DNA of 64,000 bases. Origin: Actinomadura oligospora ATCC 43269. Its GTDB lineage: Bacteria > Actinomycetota > Actinomycetes > Streptosporangiales > Streptosporangiaceae. Positions 19,617-29,008 of this stretch are shown piece by piece; the stretch's first letter is position 1, and every line of letters starts with the position of its first letter. The translations under genes were made by a program, and so were the position numbers. Under the pieces are notes generated by a model. That model saw only the letters and a program-made list of their open reading frames with translations. It was not told the origin of the DNA and searched no databases. The DNA is taken from contig NZ_JADG01000004.1 of the NCBI RefSeq assembly GCF_000518265.1, forward strand, positions 620,001-684,000, in the 5' to 3' direction.

Positions 19617-20741
19617 TCAGAGGACGGCTACCAGCAGGGACACGGCCGACTCCTGCCGGGAGATGTCCGCGCGGTCGAACGGCCCGGACCAGCTCAGTCC
19701 GTACCGGTCACGTCCGTCGCGTCCGTGGGTGTACAGGGAGGTCGCCTGCCTGCGCAGATAGTCGCGGTAGGGATGACCGGGCAGGACCCGGTCGAGCTCG
19801 GCGAGGTTGCGGGCGAAGATCCCCTTGAACGACGCCTGGTCGGCGTTGCACGTGCCCGCCGCCTCGCAGGGCTCGGTGAGGATCCCGCCCGGCGACAGCT
19901 TCGGGCTGTTCACGACGGCGTCGGCGATGCGGCGCGCCGCGACCAGCAGGGAACGGTCGTGGGTCGCCTTGTAGAGCTCGCTGAGCCCGCCGAGGACGAC
20001 GCCCTGGTTGTAGGTCCAGGTCGTCCCGCCGTTGTTGGCGCACCCGCCGGACTGCGTGGCCAGGCCGTCGTTGACCAGGTTCTCGCCGTTGATCATGCCG
20101 CTGCGCTGGAACCACGTCCACGCCTCGCGGGCCCGCGCCAGGTAGACGCGGTCACCGGGGATGCGGTTGTGGAGCGACGCGAGCAGCGAGAAGTAGAGCT
20201 CCAGGCTGATCGCGTTCTTGTAGCTCTTGCCGGGGATGTCCCACCAGACGCCGCCGCCGCAGGTGTCGTCCCAGTACTCGCGGATGTAGGCCTCGTCGAG
20301 CTTGGCGATGTCGAGGTACCGGCCGTCGCGGGTGAGGTCGTACATCCGGACCATCGCGAGCGCCCACCAGCCGGTGTCGTCGGTGGAGTCGGCGCGGAAC
20401 TCGCCGCCGCCCTCCGGCCACCAGGGCAGGGGCTTGCGCTGCTGGGTGATGGTGTTCTTCACCGCGTCCATGAGACGGCGGTCGCCGGTCTTGTCCATGT
20501 AGTCGAGCAGTGCCTGGAGGGCGTTGCCCGACTGCCACCACGGGGCGTCCGGATCCCAGCGGCCCGACTCGCGGTCGTAGAAGCGCATCATCGCGTCCAC
20601 GGCCGCGCTCGCCCGCGCCCGGTCCTGGCGCGGGGAACCCTGCCGGGCCTCGGCCTGGGCCGGGACGACGCCGACGAGCAGCGTCATCACGAGCCCGGCG
20701 GCCAGCACGCCGAGCGTCCGGGACCGACATCGGCCGGTCAT
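19617..20741 (-). CDS. Secreted glycoside hydrolase family 76 protein
   Basis: 374 residues with a signal peptide (about 1-30, ending VPAQA) and an (alpha/alpha)6 barrel. The twin catalytic Asp of GH76 are in STDDTGWWALAMVRMYD; aromatic repeats such as WDPDAPWWQSGNA and TTWTYNQGVVLGGL are characteristic. GH76 enzymes cleave alpha-1,6-mannan backbones or transfer such chains. The ATG at 20741 overlaps the GH4 stop (ATGA). This is the third gene of the deoR-GH4-GH76 run; the PfkB-transporter genes follow on the same strand. Confidence 0.9.
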   Translation of the reverse strand: MTGRCRSRTLGVLAAGLVMTLLVGVVPAQAEARQGSPRQDRARASAAVDAMMRFYDRESGRWDPDAPWWQSGNALQALLDYMDKTGDRRLMDAVKNTITQQRKPLPWWPEGGGEFRADSTDDTGWWALAMVRMYDLTRDGRYLDIAKLDEAYIREYWDDTCGGGVWWDIPGKSYKNAISLELYFSLLASLHNRIPGDRVYLARAREAWTWFQRSGMINGENLVNDGLATQSGGCANNGGTTWTYNQGVVLGGLSELYKATHDRSLLVAARRIADAVVNSPKLSPGGILTEPCEAAGTCNADQASFKGIFARNLAELDRVLPGHPYRDYLRRQATSLYTHGRDGRDRYGLSWSGPFDRADISRQESAVSLLVAVL

Positions 20742-22108
20742 GTCGTCGGCCCCTTCGCGAAGACCGCGGCCACCTCGGGAATGCGGTCGATGTAGCCGTT
20801 CAGCAACTGGCGTCCCACCGAGGCCGAGTCGACCAGGGGGTGCAGCGCGAACGCCTTGGCGGCGTCGGCGCGCGAGCCGTTGCGGGCGGCGCTGATGATC
20901 AGCCGTTCGACGGCCTTGACCTGCTGCATGAGCCCGGTCTGGTGAAGGTCGGGCTGGGCGAGCGACAGCGGGTGCACGCCGTTCGCGTCGACCATGACGG
21001 GCACCTCGACGACCGCGTCGCCGGGCAGCGCCGTGACGGTCGAGCCGTTGCCCACGTTGAGGATCATCTGGGCGCGCTCGTTGCGGCTGATCGCGTTCAT
21101 CACGCTCAGCGCGACCCCGGCGTAGCCCTGGTCGACCGGGTCGACGCCGGAGTGGTCCTCCAGCTCCTCGCCGGCGCTCGCGCCCTTCACCTCGGCCATG
21201 TAGCTGGCGCTGCGCGAGGCCACGGTCTCGCGCCACGTCTCCAGGGCGGCGCCGCCGGACGCGCCCGCGATCCGCTCGTAGAACGCGGCCTGCTGCTTGG
21301 CCAGGTACTCGCCGCGGGTCTGCGGCGCGTCCAGGGTGGCCCGCACCGCCTCGCGGTTGAAGTAGTAGTAGTACAGGTACTCGTTCGGGATGACGCCGAG
21401 GTCGCGCAGCCACTCGTTCCCGAAGACCACGCCCTCCTCCAGCGACCCGAGCACGTCGTCGTCGGCGAGCAGCGCGGGCATGATGTCGACGCCGTCGTGC
21501 AGGATCCGGCGCATCCAGCCGAGGTGGTTCAGTCCCACGTAGTCGAGCTGGATGCGGGCGGGGTCGAGGCCGAACGCCGCGGCCACGCGGGTGCCGAGTC
21601 CGGACGGGGTGTCGCAGATCCCCATCACGCGGTCGCCGAGCACGTCCCGCATCGCCTCGGTGATCATCCCGGCCGGGTTGGTGAAGTTGATGACGTAGGC
21701 GTCCGGCGCCAGCTCCTTCACCCGCCGCGCGATGTCGAGCATCACCGGGATCGTGCGCAGCCCGTAGGCCAGGCCGCCGGGGCCGGTGGTCTCCTGGCCG
21801 AGGACGTTCAGGTCGAGCGCGACGCGCTCGTCGCAGACCCGCCCGGCGAGCCCGCCGACCCGGATGGCGGCGAAGACGAAGTCCGCGCCTTCCAGGGCCT
21901 TGTCGAGCCCGGTGCTGGTGAACACCCGGGGCGCGTCGTCCACGCCGTCGGCGAGCGTCGCGAGCACGGCCGCCATGCCCTCGAGGCGCCCGGCGTCGGA
22001 GTCCTGCAGCCAGACCTCTTCGATGCGCGGGGAGCCTTGGTCGCGCAACAGGGCCTGGTACACGTACGGAACCCGGAACCCACCGCCGCCAAGAATGGCC
22101 AGCTTCAT
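20738..22108 (-). CDS. Family 4 glycoside hydrolase (6-phospho-glucosidase type)
   Basis: 456 residues. The NAD-dependent GH4 fold starts with KLAILGGGGFRVPYVYQALL and carries VINFTNPAGMITEAM, the metal-binding Cys in GICDTPSG and His in GLNHLGWM. GH4 enzymes hydrolyse alpha- or beta-linked, often 6-phosphorylated, glycosides by a redox mechanism. No PTS genes are near, so the substrate may be non-phosphorylated or phosphorylated by the PfkB kinase. It overlaps DeoR upstream and GH76 downstream by 4 bp each. Confidence 0.9.
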   Translation of the reverse strand: MKLAILGGGGFRVPYVYQALLRDQGSPRIEEVWLQDSDAGRLEGMAAVLATLADGVDDAPRVFTSTGLDKALEGADFVFAAIRVGGLAGRVCDERVALDLNVLGQETTGPGGLAYGLRTIPVMLDIARRVKELAPDAYVINFTNPAGMITEAMRDVLGDRVMGICDTPSGLGTRVAAAFGLDPARIQLDYVGLNHLGWMRRILHDGVDIMPALLADDDVLGSLEEGVVFGNEWLRDLGVIPNEYLYYYYFNREAVRATLDAPQTRGEYLAKQQAAFYERIAGASGGAALETWRETVASRSASYMAEVKGASAGEELEDHSGVDPVDQGYAGVALSVMNAISRNERAQMILNVGNGSTVTALPGDAVVEVPVMVDANGVHPLSLAQPDLHQTGLMQQVKAVERLIISAARNGSRADAAKAFALHPLVDSASVGRQLLNGYIDRIPEVAAVFAKGPTT

Positions 22109-22869
22109 GCGATGATCACCTTTCCACCCGCCTGGCGGCAGAGCTCGAGAGTCTGGGGATCGGCACCGGCGGTCGTGATCAGCGTGTCGAGCTGCTCGAC
22201 GGAGCAGACGCGCAGCGACCCGGTGCCGGGGAACTTGGTCTCGGACGCCACCAGCACGACCCGGTCGGCGGCCTCGATCATCGCCCGCTTGATCTGGGTC
22301 TCCACCTCCATGTCGTCCACGACATGTCCGTTGGAGCGCACCCCGGTGCAGCTGAGGAACACCAGGTCGGCGCTGACCTGCCGGAGCGCGGACTCGGTGA
22401 GCGACCCGACGAGCGAGAGGTAGTTGCGCCGCACCACGCCGCCCACCAGCACCAGCCGGACGGCGGGGTCGTCGCGCAGTTCGTCGAACACCGCCAGGTT
22501 GGCGGTGATGACGGTGACCGGACGGCCGCGCAGGTGACGGGCGATGAGCCGGGTGCTGGTGCCTATGTCGAGCACGACGACCATGTCGTCCTCGACGAGC
22601 TCCGCGGCCCGGCGGGCCACCGCCTCCTTGCCCTCGCTGTCGCGCTCGGCCGAGGCGGCGAAGGAGATCTCCGCCTGCGCCGCCTGCTGCGGCGAGGGCG
22701 CGGCCCCGCCGTAGGTCCGCACGAGCTCGCCGTTCCGGTCCAGCACGTCGAGATCACGACGGATCGTCGACTCGCTCACCTTGAGGCTCTCGGCCAGTTC
22801 CCTGACCGAGGCCGCCCCCTTCGTGCGGACCGACGAAACGATCTGCGCACGGCGCTTGCTCGATGTCAC
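22105..22869 (-). CDS. DeoR-family transcriptional regulator
   Basis: 254 residues. N-terminal DeoR helix-turn-helix (RELAESLKVSESTIRRDLDV) and a C-terminal sugar-phosphate sensor domain (VLDIGTSTRLIARHL, VLVGGVVRRNYLSLVG). It heads the GH4-GH76 gene run and probably controls it. The GTG at 22869 has no Shine-Dalgarno sequence, but a TAnnnT box lies 7 nt upstream, so a leaderless message is likely. A short in-frame reading frame with good ribosome-binding site precedes it and is separated by a TGA. Confidence 0.9.
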   Translation of the reverse strand: MTSSKRRAQIVSSVRTKGAASVRELAESLKVSESTIRRDLDVLDRNGELVRTYGGAAPSPQQAAQAEISFAASAERDSEGKEAVARRAAELVEDDMVVVLDIGTSTRLIARHLRGRPVTVITANLAVFDELRDDPAVRLVLVGGVVRRNYLSLVGSLTESALRQVSADLVFLSCTGVRSNGHVVDDMEVETQIKRAMIEAADRVVLVASETKFPGTGSLRVCSVEQLDTLITTAGADPQTLELCRQAGGKVIIA

Positions 22870-22876
22870 GCAGGTG

Positions 22877-22882
22877 AACGTA
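22877..22882 (-). promoter_or_regulatory. -10 box of deoR (leaderless)
   Basis: TACGTT on the minus strand ends 7 nt before the GTG start; GTGACT lies 18 bp further upstream as a -35 like the one before the LprG-type gene. Confidence 0.5.
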
Positions 22883-22902
22883 ACACCCGTGCGTGATGTC
22901 AG

Positions 22903-22938
22903 TCACCAGCTGGGAAGAAGTTGCTCAAAGTCTGTCAT
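22903..22938 (-). CDS. Possible 11-residue leader peptide upstream of deoR
   Basis: ATG at 22938 follows AGGAGGAG with short spacing and encodes MTDFEQLLPSW before TGA. It is in the same frame as DeoR, so the TGA alone separates the two. It could be a regulatory upstream ORF on a longer transcript, or a lost N-terminal extension. No experimental or family support. Confidence 0.25.
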   Translation of the reverse strand: MTDFEQLLPSW

Positions 22939-23532
22939 CGCTCCTCCTGACGTGCCAAGACTCTGTCAAGCCGCCCCGGAGTCAGGCGCCCGCGTTAACT
23001 TCGGGAACGTTCCAAGACACACGCTGTTCACCGCCGCGCAAGAGATCACCCCACCCCGTCCCCGCCTCGGCGTCGCATTTGTCAGCACCGCCCGTCAAAT
23101 CGCGCCCTGAGGTCGCCGAAAGTCAAGACACCGGGAAGGGGTGTCAGTTGACGGACCTGGTGAGACGAGCGCGCCACGCAGCGTCCCGGCGGGCGTGGCA
23201 CGTCACGTCGGCGAAGCCGCGAAGGACGTGGCGGAGCACGCGAACCGACCGCGCGCCGACGCCGGGGACGGCTGAAGGCAGGGTGGCGTGCTCGACATGC
23301 ACCACACCCCGGCGGCGGCGGGCGGGCGACCGGGCGGCGGGCGGTGACGGCTCAGCGTTGCACCGCACACCGGCGGCGGTGGTCGGTGTTCACCGGAGTG
23401 GTCGGCTGCTCCATCACGACGTCGTCGAGACCCGTCCGCTGTGGCTTCGGCGCGGGGTCGGGCTTGGGGAGCGACGACCGGTGGCCCCCTGTGGGGCGTC
23501 TGCGTTTGCGCAGGTCAGGGGGCGGTGATCTG

Positions 23533-23606
23533 TAGGGCGGGCGGGACTCGAACCCGCGACCCAGGGATTATGAGTCCCCTGCTCTGACCGGCTGAGCTAC
23601 CGCCCC
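23533..23606 (-). tRNA. tRNA with CAU anticodon (probably tRNA-Ile2, else tRNA-Met)
   Basis: Complete cloverleaf: acceptor GGGGCGG with CCGCCCT (one G-U at the end), D-stem GCTC/GAGC, anticodon loop CTCATAA, T-stem GCGGG/CCCGC with loop TTCGAGT, discriminator A. CCA is not encoded. The anticodon arm and variable loop resemble bacterial tRNA-Ile2, whose C34 is modified to lysidine, more than elongator tRNA-Met, but I cannot settle the identity by eye. Confidence 0.85.
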
Positions 23607-23725
23607 TTGAGCGACCCCCGTGATGGTGGATGTCCTGGGGGCGTGCCGGGGGTCATCTTAGCGGGGGGAGGTGGGCGGGGCCACTGTAGTTCTCTCGGGT
23701 GGGGGCGAATCATACCTTGTGCCGA

Positions 23726-23755
23726 GTGACGCGCTCGGTGACCGGTCGGTAGGGT
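23726..23755 (+). promoter_or_regulatory. Promoter of the LprG-like gene
   Basis: -35 GTGACG (23726-23731), 18-bp spacer, -10 TAGGGT (23750-23755). The -10 ends 7 nt before ATG 23763, predicting a leaderless mRNA. Confidence 0.5.
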
Positions 23756-23762
23756 CCGGGCT

Positions 23763-24446
23763 ATGTCCAAGGTTGTTCGGCGGTTGGTGATCGTGGTGCT
23801 CGCCCTGCTCGTGGCAGGGGGATGCAAGGGGGGTGGCGGCTCCAAGGAGGCCACCGCCGACTTCGACGCCGGGCAGGTGGTGAAGCGGTCGGCGGACGCC
23901 ATGGGGAAGGTGACCAGCGTCGGGGTGACGCTGAGGACCGAGGGCGATCCCGGGCTGATGGTGCACGGCGGTGATCTGAAGCTGCTGAGGAACGGGGACG
24001 GCGAGGGGACCGTCCAGCTGTCCCAGTCCGGGGCGACCGGGGAGATGCAGCTGGTCTCGGTGGGCGACTCGGTGTACATCAAGGGCGTGACCGGCAAGAA
24101 CTGGCGGAAGGTGCCGAAGGTCCTCGCCGGGACGATGTACGACACGTCCGCGGTGCTCGACCCGGACCGGGGCGTGGCGAAGATGCTGACGTCGATCGCG
24201 AACCCGAAGGCGCAGGCCGAGGAGAAGGTCGCGGGCAAGGACTGCTACCGGGTCGGCGGGACGCTGTCCAACGCGTCCATCGGGAAGATCGTGCCGGGGG
24301 TGGACGGCGACCTGGCCGGTCAGCTGTGGATCGACAAGGCGTCGAACCGGCTCGTCCGGGTGAAGGGGACGATGCCCAAGGGCGGCTCGGCGACGATCGA
24401 CTTCACCGAGTACGACCAGCCGTACAAGATCAGCGCGCCGCAGTGA
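23763..24446 (+). CDS. LppX/LprG-family lipoprotein
   Basis: 227 residues. Lipoprotein signal with Cys near residue 21 ([10 protein letters not shown]) and a mature LppX/LprAFG-type fold ([51 protein letters not shown]). In mycobacteria LprG binds triacylated glycolipids and triacylglycerol and works with the P55 MFS protein. Here the next gene overlaps by 4 bp and is a P55-like MFS, reproducing that operon. The ATG is probably translated from a leaderless message. Confidence 0.88.
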   Translation: MSKVVRRLVIVVLALLVAGGCKGGGGSKEATADFDAGQVVKRSADAMGKVTSVGVTLRTEGDPGLMVHGGDLKLLRNGDGEGTVQLSQSGATGEMQLVSVGDSVYIKGVTGKNWRKVPKVLAGTMYDTSAVLDPDRGVAKMLTSIANPKAQAEEKVAGKDCYRVGGTLSNASIGKIVPGVDGDLAGQLWIDKASNRLVRVKGTMPKGGSATIDFTEYDQPYKISAPQ

Positions 24447-26017
24447 CCGTGACGGCCGAGGCCCCGGTGCGCGCGGAGGGCCGCCGCCGCACCGCGATCG
24501 GGGTCGGCGCGACGGTGGTGCTGCTGGCCTCGCTGGACGCCTACGTGATCTCCACCGTGCTGGTCACGATCGTGAACGACCTGGGCGTCCCGGTGAACCG
24601 GCTGGAGCGGATCACCCCGGTGATCACCGGGTTCCTGCTCGGGTACGTGGCGGCGATGCCGCTGCTCGGGCAGCTGTCGGACCGGTTCGGGCGGCGGGCC
24701 GTCCTCCAGGCGTGCCTGCTGCTGTTCGCGGTCGGCTCGCTGGTCACGGCGGTCGCCGGGAAGTGGCCGACGCACCTGGAGGGCACGGACGCGGTCTGGG
24801 CGCTGACGTCCGGACGGGTCGTCCAGGGTGTCGCGGGCGGCGCGCTGCTGCCGGTGACGATGGCGCTCGCCGGAGACCTGTGGCCGGAGCGGAACCGGTC
24901 GGTCGTGCTCGGCGCGGTCGGGGCGGCGCAGGAACTCGGGAGCGTCCTCGGACCGTTGTACGGGGTGGGGATCGCGGCGGCGCTGGGGTGGCGGGCGATC
25001 TTCTGGATCAACGTGCCGCTGACCCTGGTGGCGATGGTCGCGGTGCACTTCTCGGTACCGGGCGGGCGGCCCCGTGACCGGGCGCAGGGCGTCGACGTGG
25101 TGGGCGGCGTCCTGATGGCGCTCGGGCTCGGGCTGCTGGTCGTGGGCCTGTACAACCCGGATCCGCAGCATTCGGCGCTGCCGCCGTGGGGGTGGGCGCT
25201 GCTCCCGGCGGGGCTGGTGGCGCTGGTCGTGTTCGTCCTGTGGGAGATCAGGGCGCGGACGCGGCTGTTCGACCTGTCCGGCGTCCGGCGCGGTCCGCTG
25301 CTGGCGACGCTGGGCGTGAGCCTGCTCTCCGGGGCCGCGCTGATGGTGACGCTCGTGGACGTCGTGCTGATGGCGCGCACGCTCCTCGGCAAGGACGACG
25401 TGGGCGGCGCGCTCCTGCTGACGCGTTTCCTGGTGGCGCTGCCGGTCGCGGCCGTGTTCGGCGGGTGGCTCGCGCATCGCTTCGGCGAGCGCCGGCCGAT
25501 GGTCGCCGGAATGGTGGTCGCGGCGGCCGGGTTCGCCCTGATCGCGTCCTGGCCCCTGGACGTCGTGGACGCGTCGTACGGCCCCCTCCCCCGCGTGGAC
25601 ACCGACCTGGTCGTGACCGGCGTCGGCCTCGGCCTCGTGATCGCGCCGGTGTCGTCGGCGGTGCTCCGGTTCGTCCCGGCGGCGCGGCACGGCGTGGCGT
25701 CGGCCGCGGTGGTCGTGGCGCGGATGATGGGGATGCTGCTCGGCATCGCGGCGCTGTCCGGGTGGGGTTTCTACCGGTTCGGGGTGCTGACCGCGCACCT
25801 GGAGATGCCGCTGCCGTTCGACGAGGGCTTCACGAAGAAGTTCGCGGCGTACAAGGTCGCGGTGAAGCAGGCCCTGCACACCGAGTACACGGAGACCTTC
25901 TGGATCACCGCGGGCCTCTGCCTCCTCGGCGCCCTCGTCGCCCTCGCCGTCCGCCCCACCCGCGAAGCCGTCCGCCCCGCAGCCGAAGACATCCACCTCG
26001 CGCCCGAAGCGGAGTGA
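24443..26017 (+). CDS. MFS transporter, P55-like (LprG partner)
   Basis: 524 residues with 14 predicted membrane segments and the MFS loop motif [17 protein letters not shown] 24443 overlaps the lipoprotein stop (GTGA). In mycobacteria the P55 protein with LprG transports triacylated lipids to the outer envelope and influences drug sensitivity; the same pairing is seen here. A drug-efflux role is the alternative. A GC-rich hairpin follows the stop. Confidence 0.88.
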   Translation: MTVTAEAPVRAEGRRRTAIGVGATVVLLASLDAYVISTVLVTIVNDLGVPVNRLERITPVITGFLLGYVAAMPLLGQLSDRFGRRAVLQACLLLFAVGSLVTAVAGKWPTHLEGTDAVWALTSGRVVQGVAGGALLPVTMALAGDLWPERNRSVVLGAVGAAQELGSVLGPLYGVGIAAALGWRAIFWINVPLTLVAMVAVHFSVPGGRPRDRAQGVDVVGGVLMALGLGLLVVGLYNPDPQHSALPPWGWALLPAGLVALVVFVLWEIRARTRLFDLSGVRRGPLLATLGVSLLSGAALMVTLVDVVLMARTLLGKDDVGGALLLTRFLVALPVAAVFGGWLAHRFGERRPMVAGMVVAAAGFALIASWPLDVVDASYGPLPRVDTDLVVTGVGLGLVIAPVSSAVLRFVPAARHGVASAAVVVARMMGMLLGIAALSGWGFYRFGVLTAHLEMPLPFDEGFTKKFAAYKVAVKQALHTEYTETFWITAGLCLLGALVALAVRPTREAVRPAAEDIHLAPEAE

Positions 26018-26030
26018 CCCCCGCAGGGAA

Positions 26031-26049
26031 GCGCCCGGCGCGCGGGCGC
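26031..26049 (+). terminator. Hairpin after the LprG-P55 pair
   Basis: GCGCCCG (26031-26037) and CGGGCGC (26043-26049) with a 5-nt loop, 13 bp after the MFS stop. Confidence 0.45.
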
Positions 26050-26293
26050 GCGGGGCTTGTTCTGGTGTGCGGCGAGGCGGAGTGAACTGGAACACAGTCG
26101 CGCGCGTCGAAATCAGTAGTCATGTGACAAGGCGCCGCCGAACGTCACGTTCATCGCGTCCGATCCCTTGACATGGTGATCGCCGCGGTGCGAGGTTGAC
26201 GCGAGGTCGCCCGAGTGACCGCTTGGTCATGACGGTGTCCCCGACGGCGCCCGGTCACAGGGCGACCGCGTCCGCGCACCGTGGGGAGACGTG

Positions 26294-27325
26294 ATGGACC
26301 CTCTCATGGAGTCCGAGCCCGCCGTGGGGTCCCAGTCGTGGCCCCGCGTGGAGTCGCGGCCCGGCACGACCGTGCGGGCGCGGCTGACGGCGCGCGGGCT
26401 GCGGCTGACGGTCGGGCCGCTGCTGTCGATGTGGCCGCTGTCCAAGCACGGGCTGCGTCCGGCGGTCGCGATCGACCTGGCCGCGCCGCTGGCGCTTCCG
26501 ACGCCACGCTGGGCGGACGTCGAGTCCGTGCCGTTCGGGGAGTTCCACGGCGAGTGGGTGCGCGCGCCGCACGCCGCGTCCGACCGGGCGGTGCTGTACT
26601 TCCACGGCGGCGGGTTCTTCTCGTGCGGGCTGCGGACGCACCGCCGGATGATCGCGCGGATCGCGGCGGCGTCGGGCGCGCCCGTCCTGTCCGTCGCGTA
26701 CCGCCAGCTCCCGGCCGCGCCGCTCGCGGTGTCCGTGGAGGACGCGGTGACGGCCTACCGGTGGCTGCTCGACCAGGGTTACTCCGCCGACCGGATCGTC
26801 GTCGCGGGCGACTCGGCGGGCGGGTTCCTCACGTTCGCCGCGACGCTGCGCGCGATGGCGGACGGCCTGCCGCGTCCGGCCGCGCTCGTCGCGCTCGCGC
26901 CGCTCACCGACCTCGACGACACCGCGAAGCTGGAGCACGCCAACGCCCAGCTGGACGCCTACCTCCCGGCGCGCCGGGTCCGCCGCCTCGCGTCGCTGCT
27001 CACCGAGAACGCCGGTCCGCTGGACCCGGCCGTGTCCCCGGTGAACGGCGAGCTCGGCGGCCTGCCGCCCACGCTGATCCAGGTCAGCTCCAGCGAGATG
27101 CTGTACCCGGACGCCGAGCTCATGGCCGAGCGCCTCACCGCCGCCGGAGTCCCCTGCCGCCTGCAGGTCTGGGAGAACCAGGTCCACGTGTTCCAGGTGT
27201 TCGCCGACCTCGTCCCCGAGGGCCTGGCCGCGCTCCACGAGGTGGGCGCGTTCGTCCGCGAGCACACCGAACCGCGCGCCGAGCAGTCCGGCTCCCGCCG
27301 CCGCGCCCGCACAGCCGCCGCCTGA
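26294..27325 (+). CDS. Alpha/beta hydrolase, hormone-sensitive lipase family
   Basis: 343 residues. The HSL oxyanion motif (YFHGGGFFSCG), nucleophile elbow GDSAGG, a candidate catalytic Asp in MLYPDAELMAERL and His in ENQVHVFQVF are present. It should hydrolyse acyl esters (lipid or xenobiotic). No signal peptide. ATG 26294 follows GGGGAG; a GTG directly before it is also in frame. Next to a WS/DGAT acyltransferase and the LprG-P55 pair, so a role in neutral-lipid turnover is plausible. Confidence 0.9.
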   Translation: MDPLMESEPAVGSQSWPRVESRPGTTVRARLTARGLRLTVGPLLSMWPLSKHGLRPAVAIDLAAPLALPTPRWADVESVPFGEFHGEWVRAPHAASDRAVLYFHGGGFFSCGLRTHRRMIARIAAASGAPVLSVAYRQLPAAPLAVSVEDAVTAYRWLLDQGYSADRIVVAGDSAGGFLTFAATLRAMADGLPRPAALVALAPLTDLDDTAKLEHANAQLDAYLPARRVRRLASLLTENAGPLDPAVSPVNGELGGLPPTLIQVSSSEMLYPDAELMAERLTAAGVPCRLQVWENQVHVFQVFADLVPEGLAALHEVGAFVREHTEPRAEQSGSRRRARTAAA

Positions 27326-27415
27326 CGCCCGCCCGCCGCGCCGCCGGGCGGTTGGGCCGGGCGATTGGGGGAAGCCTTTATCGCACCCCTGGCGGCACAA
27401 CACTGTGAGGCGACG

Positions 27416-28792
27416 GTGCAGCACATGTCCGGGCTCGACGCCAGCTTCTACCTTCTCGAGGACGAGAACACGCCGCTGCACGTGGCGTCGGTGGTCGTGT
27501 TCGAAGGGCCCGCGCCGTCGTACGGGGATCTCGTCCGGCACGTCGTGGCGCGGCTGCCGCTCGTGCCGCGCTACCGGCAGCGGGTCCGGAGCGTGCCGCT
27601 GCATCTCGGACGTCCGGTGTGGGCGGACGATCCGCACTTCAACATCCTCTACCACGTGCGGCACACGGCCGTGCCGGGTCCGGGCACGGACGAGCAGCTG
27701 CGGAACCTGGCCGGGCGGGTGCTCGGGCAGCGTCTCGACCGGGCCAAGCCGCTCTGGGAGATCTGGCTGGTGGAGGGCCTGGCGGACGGCCGGTGGGCGC
27801 TGATCGCCAAGGTGCACCACTGCATGGTGGACGGCGTCGCGGGCATGGACCTGGCGACCGTGATGTTCGACCTGTCCCCCGACTACCGCCCGCCGCACGA
27901 ACCGGACCCGTGGGCGCCCGCGCCCGAGCCGTCCGCGCTGGACCTGGTCGCGGACGCGGCGCGCCGCGCGGTCACCCGGCCCGTCCGGCAGGGCGTGGAC
28001 GTGGCGCGCGAGCTGGGCGTCGCCCGGGACATTCGGCGGATCGGCGCGTTCGCGCTGGGCGCGGGACGGGCGACGGCGCGGTTCGCGCGTCCGGCGGCGG
28101 CCTCGCTGAACGGGCCGATCGGGCCGCACCGGCGCTGGTGCTGGGAGACCGTCCCCCTGGACGAGGTGAAGACGGTGAAGCGCGCGCTCGGCGGAACGGT
28201 CAACGACGTGGTGCTCGCCGCCGTGACCGCCGGGTACCGGGACCTGCTGAACGCGCGCGGCGACCTCGCGCCGGACACGGTCGTCCGGTCGGCGGTCCCG
28301 GTGTCGGTGCGCGAGCCGGGCCGGCGCGGCGAGTTCGGCAACCGGGTCGCGGCCGTGTTCGTGAACCTGCCCGCCGGGGTGGACGACCCCCTCGAGCGGC
28401 TGCGCCGGATCCGCGAGCAGACCGACGACGTGAAGCGCAGCGAGCAGGCGGCGGGCACCCGGACGCTCACGCGCCTCACCGACACCGCCGTCGCGCCCGC
28501 GCTGCTGTCGCTCGCCGTCCGGTCGCCGGTGCGGCTGCGGCAGGGGCTCGTCCAGACGGTGACGACGAACGTGCCGGGCCCGGACTTCCCGCTGTACGTG
28601 ATGGGCCGCCGCCTGCTCGAACTGCACCCGTACGTTCCGCTGACCGGCGGGATCCGGGTCGCGACGGCGATCATCTCCTACTGCGGGACGCTGTACGTCG
28701 GCATCACCGCCGATTTCGACGCGATGCCCGATCTGGACACCTTCGCGAAGGGCGCGTCCGCCGGGGTCGCCGAACTGCTGGCCCTGTCGTGA
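27416..28792 (+). CDS. Wax ester synthase/diacylglycerol acyltransferase (WS/DGAT)
   Basis: 458 residues. The N-terminus QHMSGLDASFYLLED and the acyltransferase motif HHCMVDG at about residue 135 are diagnostic. The C-terminal domain includes TVNDVVLAAVTAGYRDLL and TTNVPGPDFPLYVMG. Family members make triacylglycerol or wax esters from acyl-CoA at the membrane. GTG 27416 was chosen because homologues begin with two residues before the SGLDASF motif; ATG 27425 is the alternative. Confidence 0.92.
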   Translation: MQHMSGLDASFYLLEDENTPLHVASVVVFEGPAPSYGDLVRHVVARLPLVPRYRQRVRSVPLHLGRPVWADDPHFNILYHVRHTAVPGPGTDEQLRNLAGRVLGQRLDRAKPLWEIWLVEGLADGRWALIAKVHHCMVDGVAGMDLATVMFDLSPDYRPPHEPDPWAPAPEPSALDLVADAARRAVTRPVRQGVDVARELGVARDIRRIGAFALGAGRATARFARPAAASLNGPIGPHRRWCWETVPLDEVKTVKRALGGTVNDVVLAAVTAGYRDLLNARGDLAPDTVVRSAVPVSVREPGRRGEFGNRVAAVFVNLPAGVDDPLERLRRIREQTDDVKRSEQAAGTRTLTRLTDTAVAPALLSLAVRSPVRLRQGLVQTVTTNVPGPDFPLYVMGRRLLELHPYVPLTGGIRVATAIISYCGTLYVGITADFDAMPDLDTFAKGASAGVAELLALS

Positions 28793-29008
28793 CGCGATCC
28801 GGACAGTCCCTAAACCGGCGAAGTCAGAAAGGATCAACAGCGTCCCGGCCCGCTGGGAAAGGGGTGCAGGCTGGGCCGGAGGTGGAGTCGTGGCCCTAAC
28901 GGACCTCCCGAAAAGGTTTCGACACTGTGCCTGCGGCCGTACTCGGGAATATCCTGGCAAAGGATGGCCAAGGGCCTCTTGCCGGGATCTCCCGGGGAGG
29001 TGACGACG

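Larger units (their letters stand above)
22870..23532. other. 663-bp region without a convincing gene
   Basis: Holds the deoR promoter at its left end, an 11-codon minus-strand reading frame (22938-22903), and then about 550 bp where all frames are weak. Frames reading into the tRNA on the plus strand lack ribosome-binding sites and have no recognisable domain. I see no repeats or transposon ends. Confidence 0.5.

Noticed and set aside
22893..23528. 211-codon plus-strand frame between deoR and the tRNA
   Set aside because: No ribosome-binding site or domain, unusual composition (Thr/Arg/Ser), and it overlaps the deoR promoter region.
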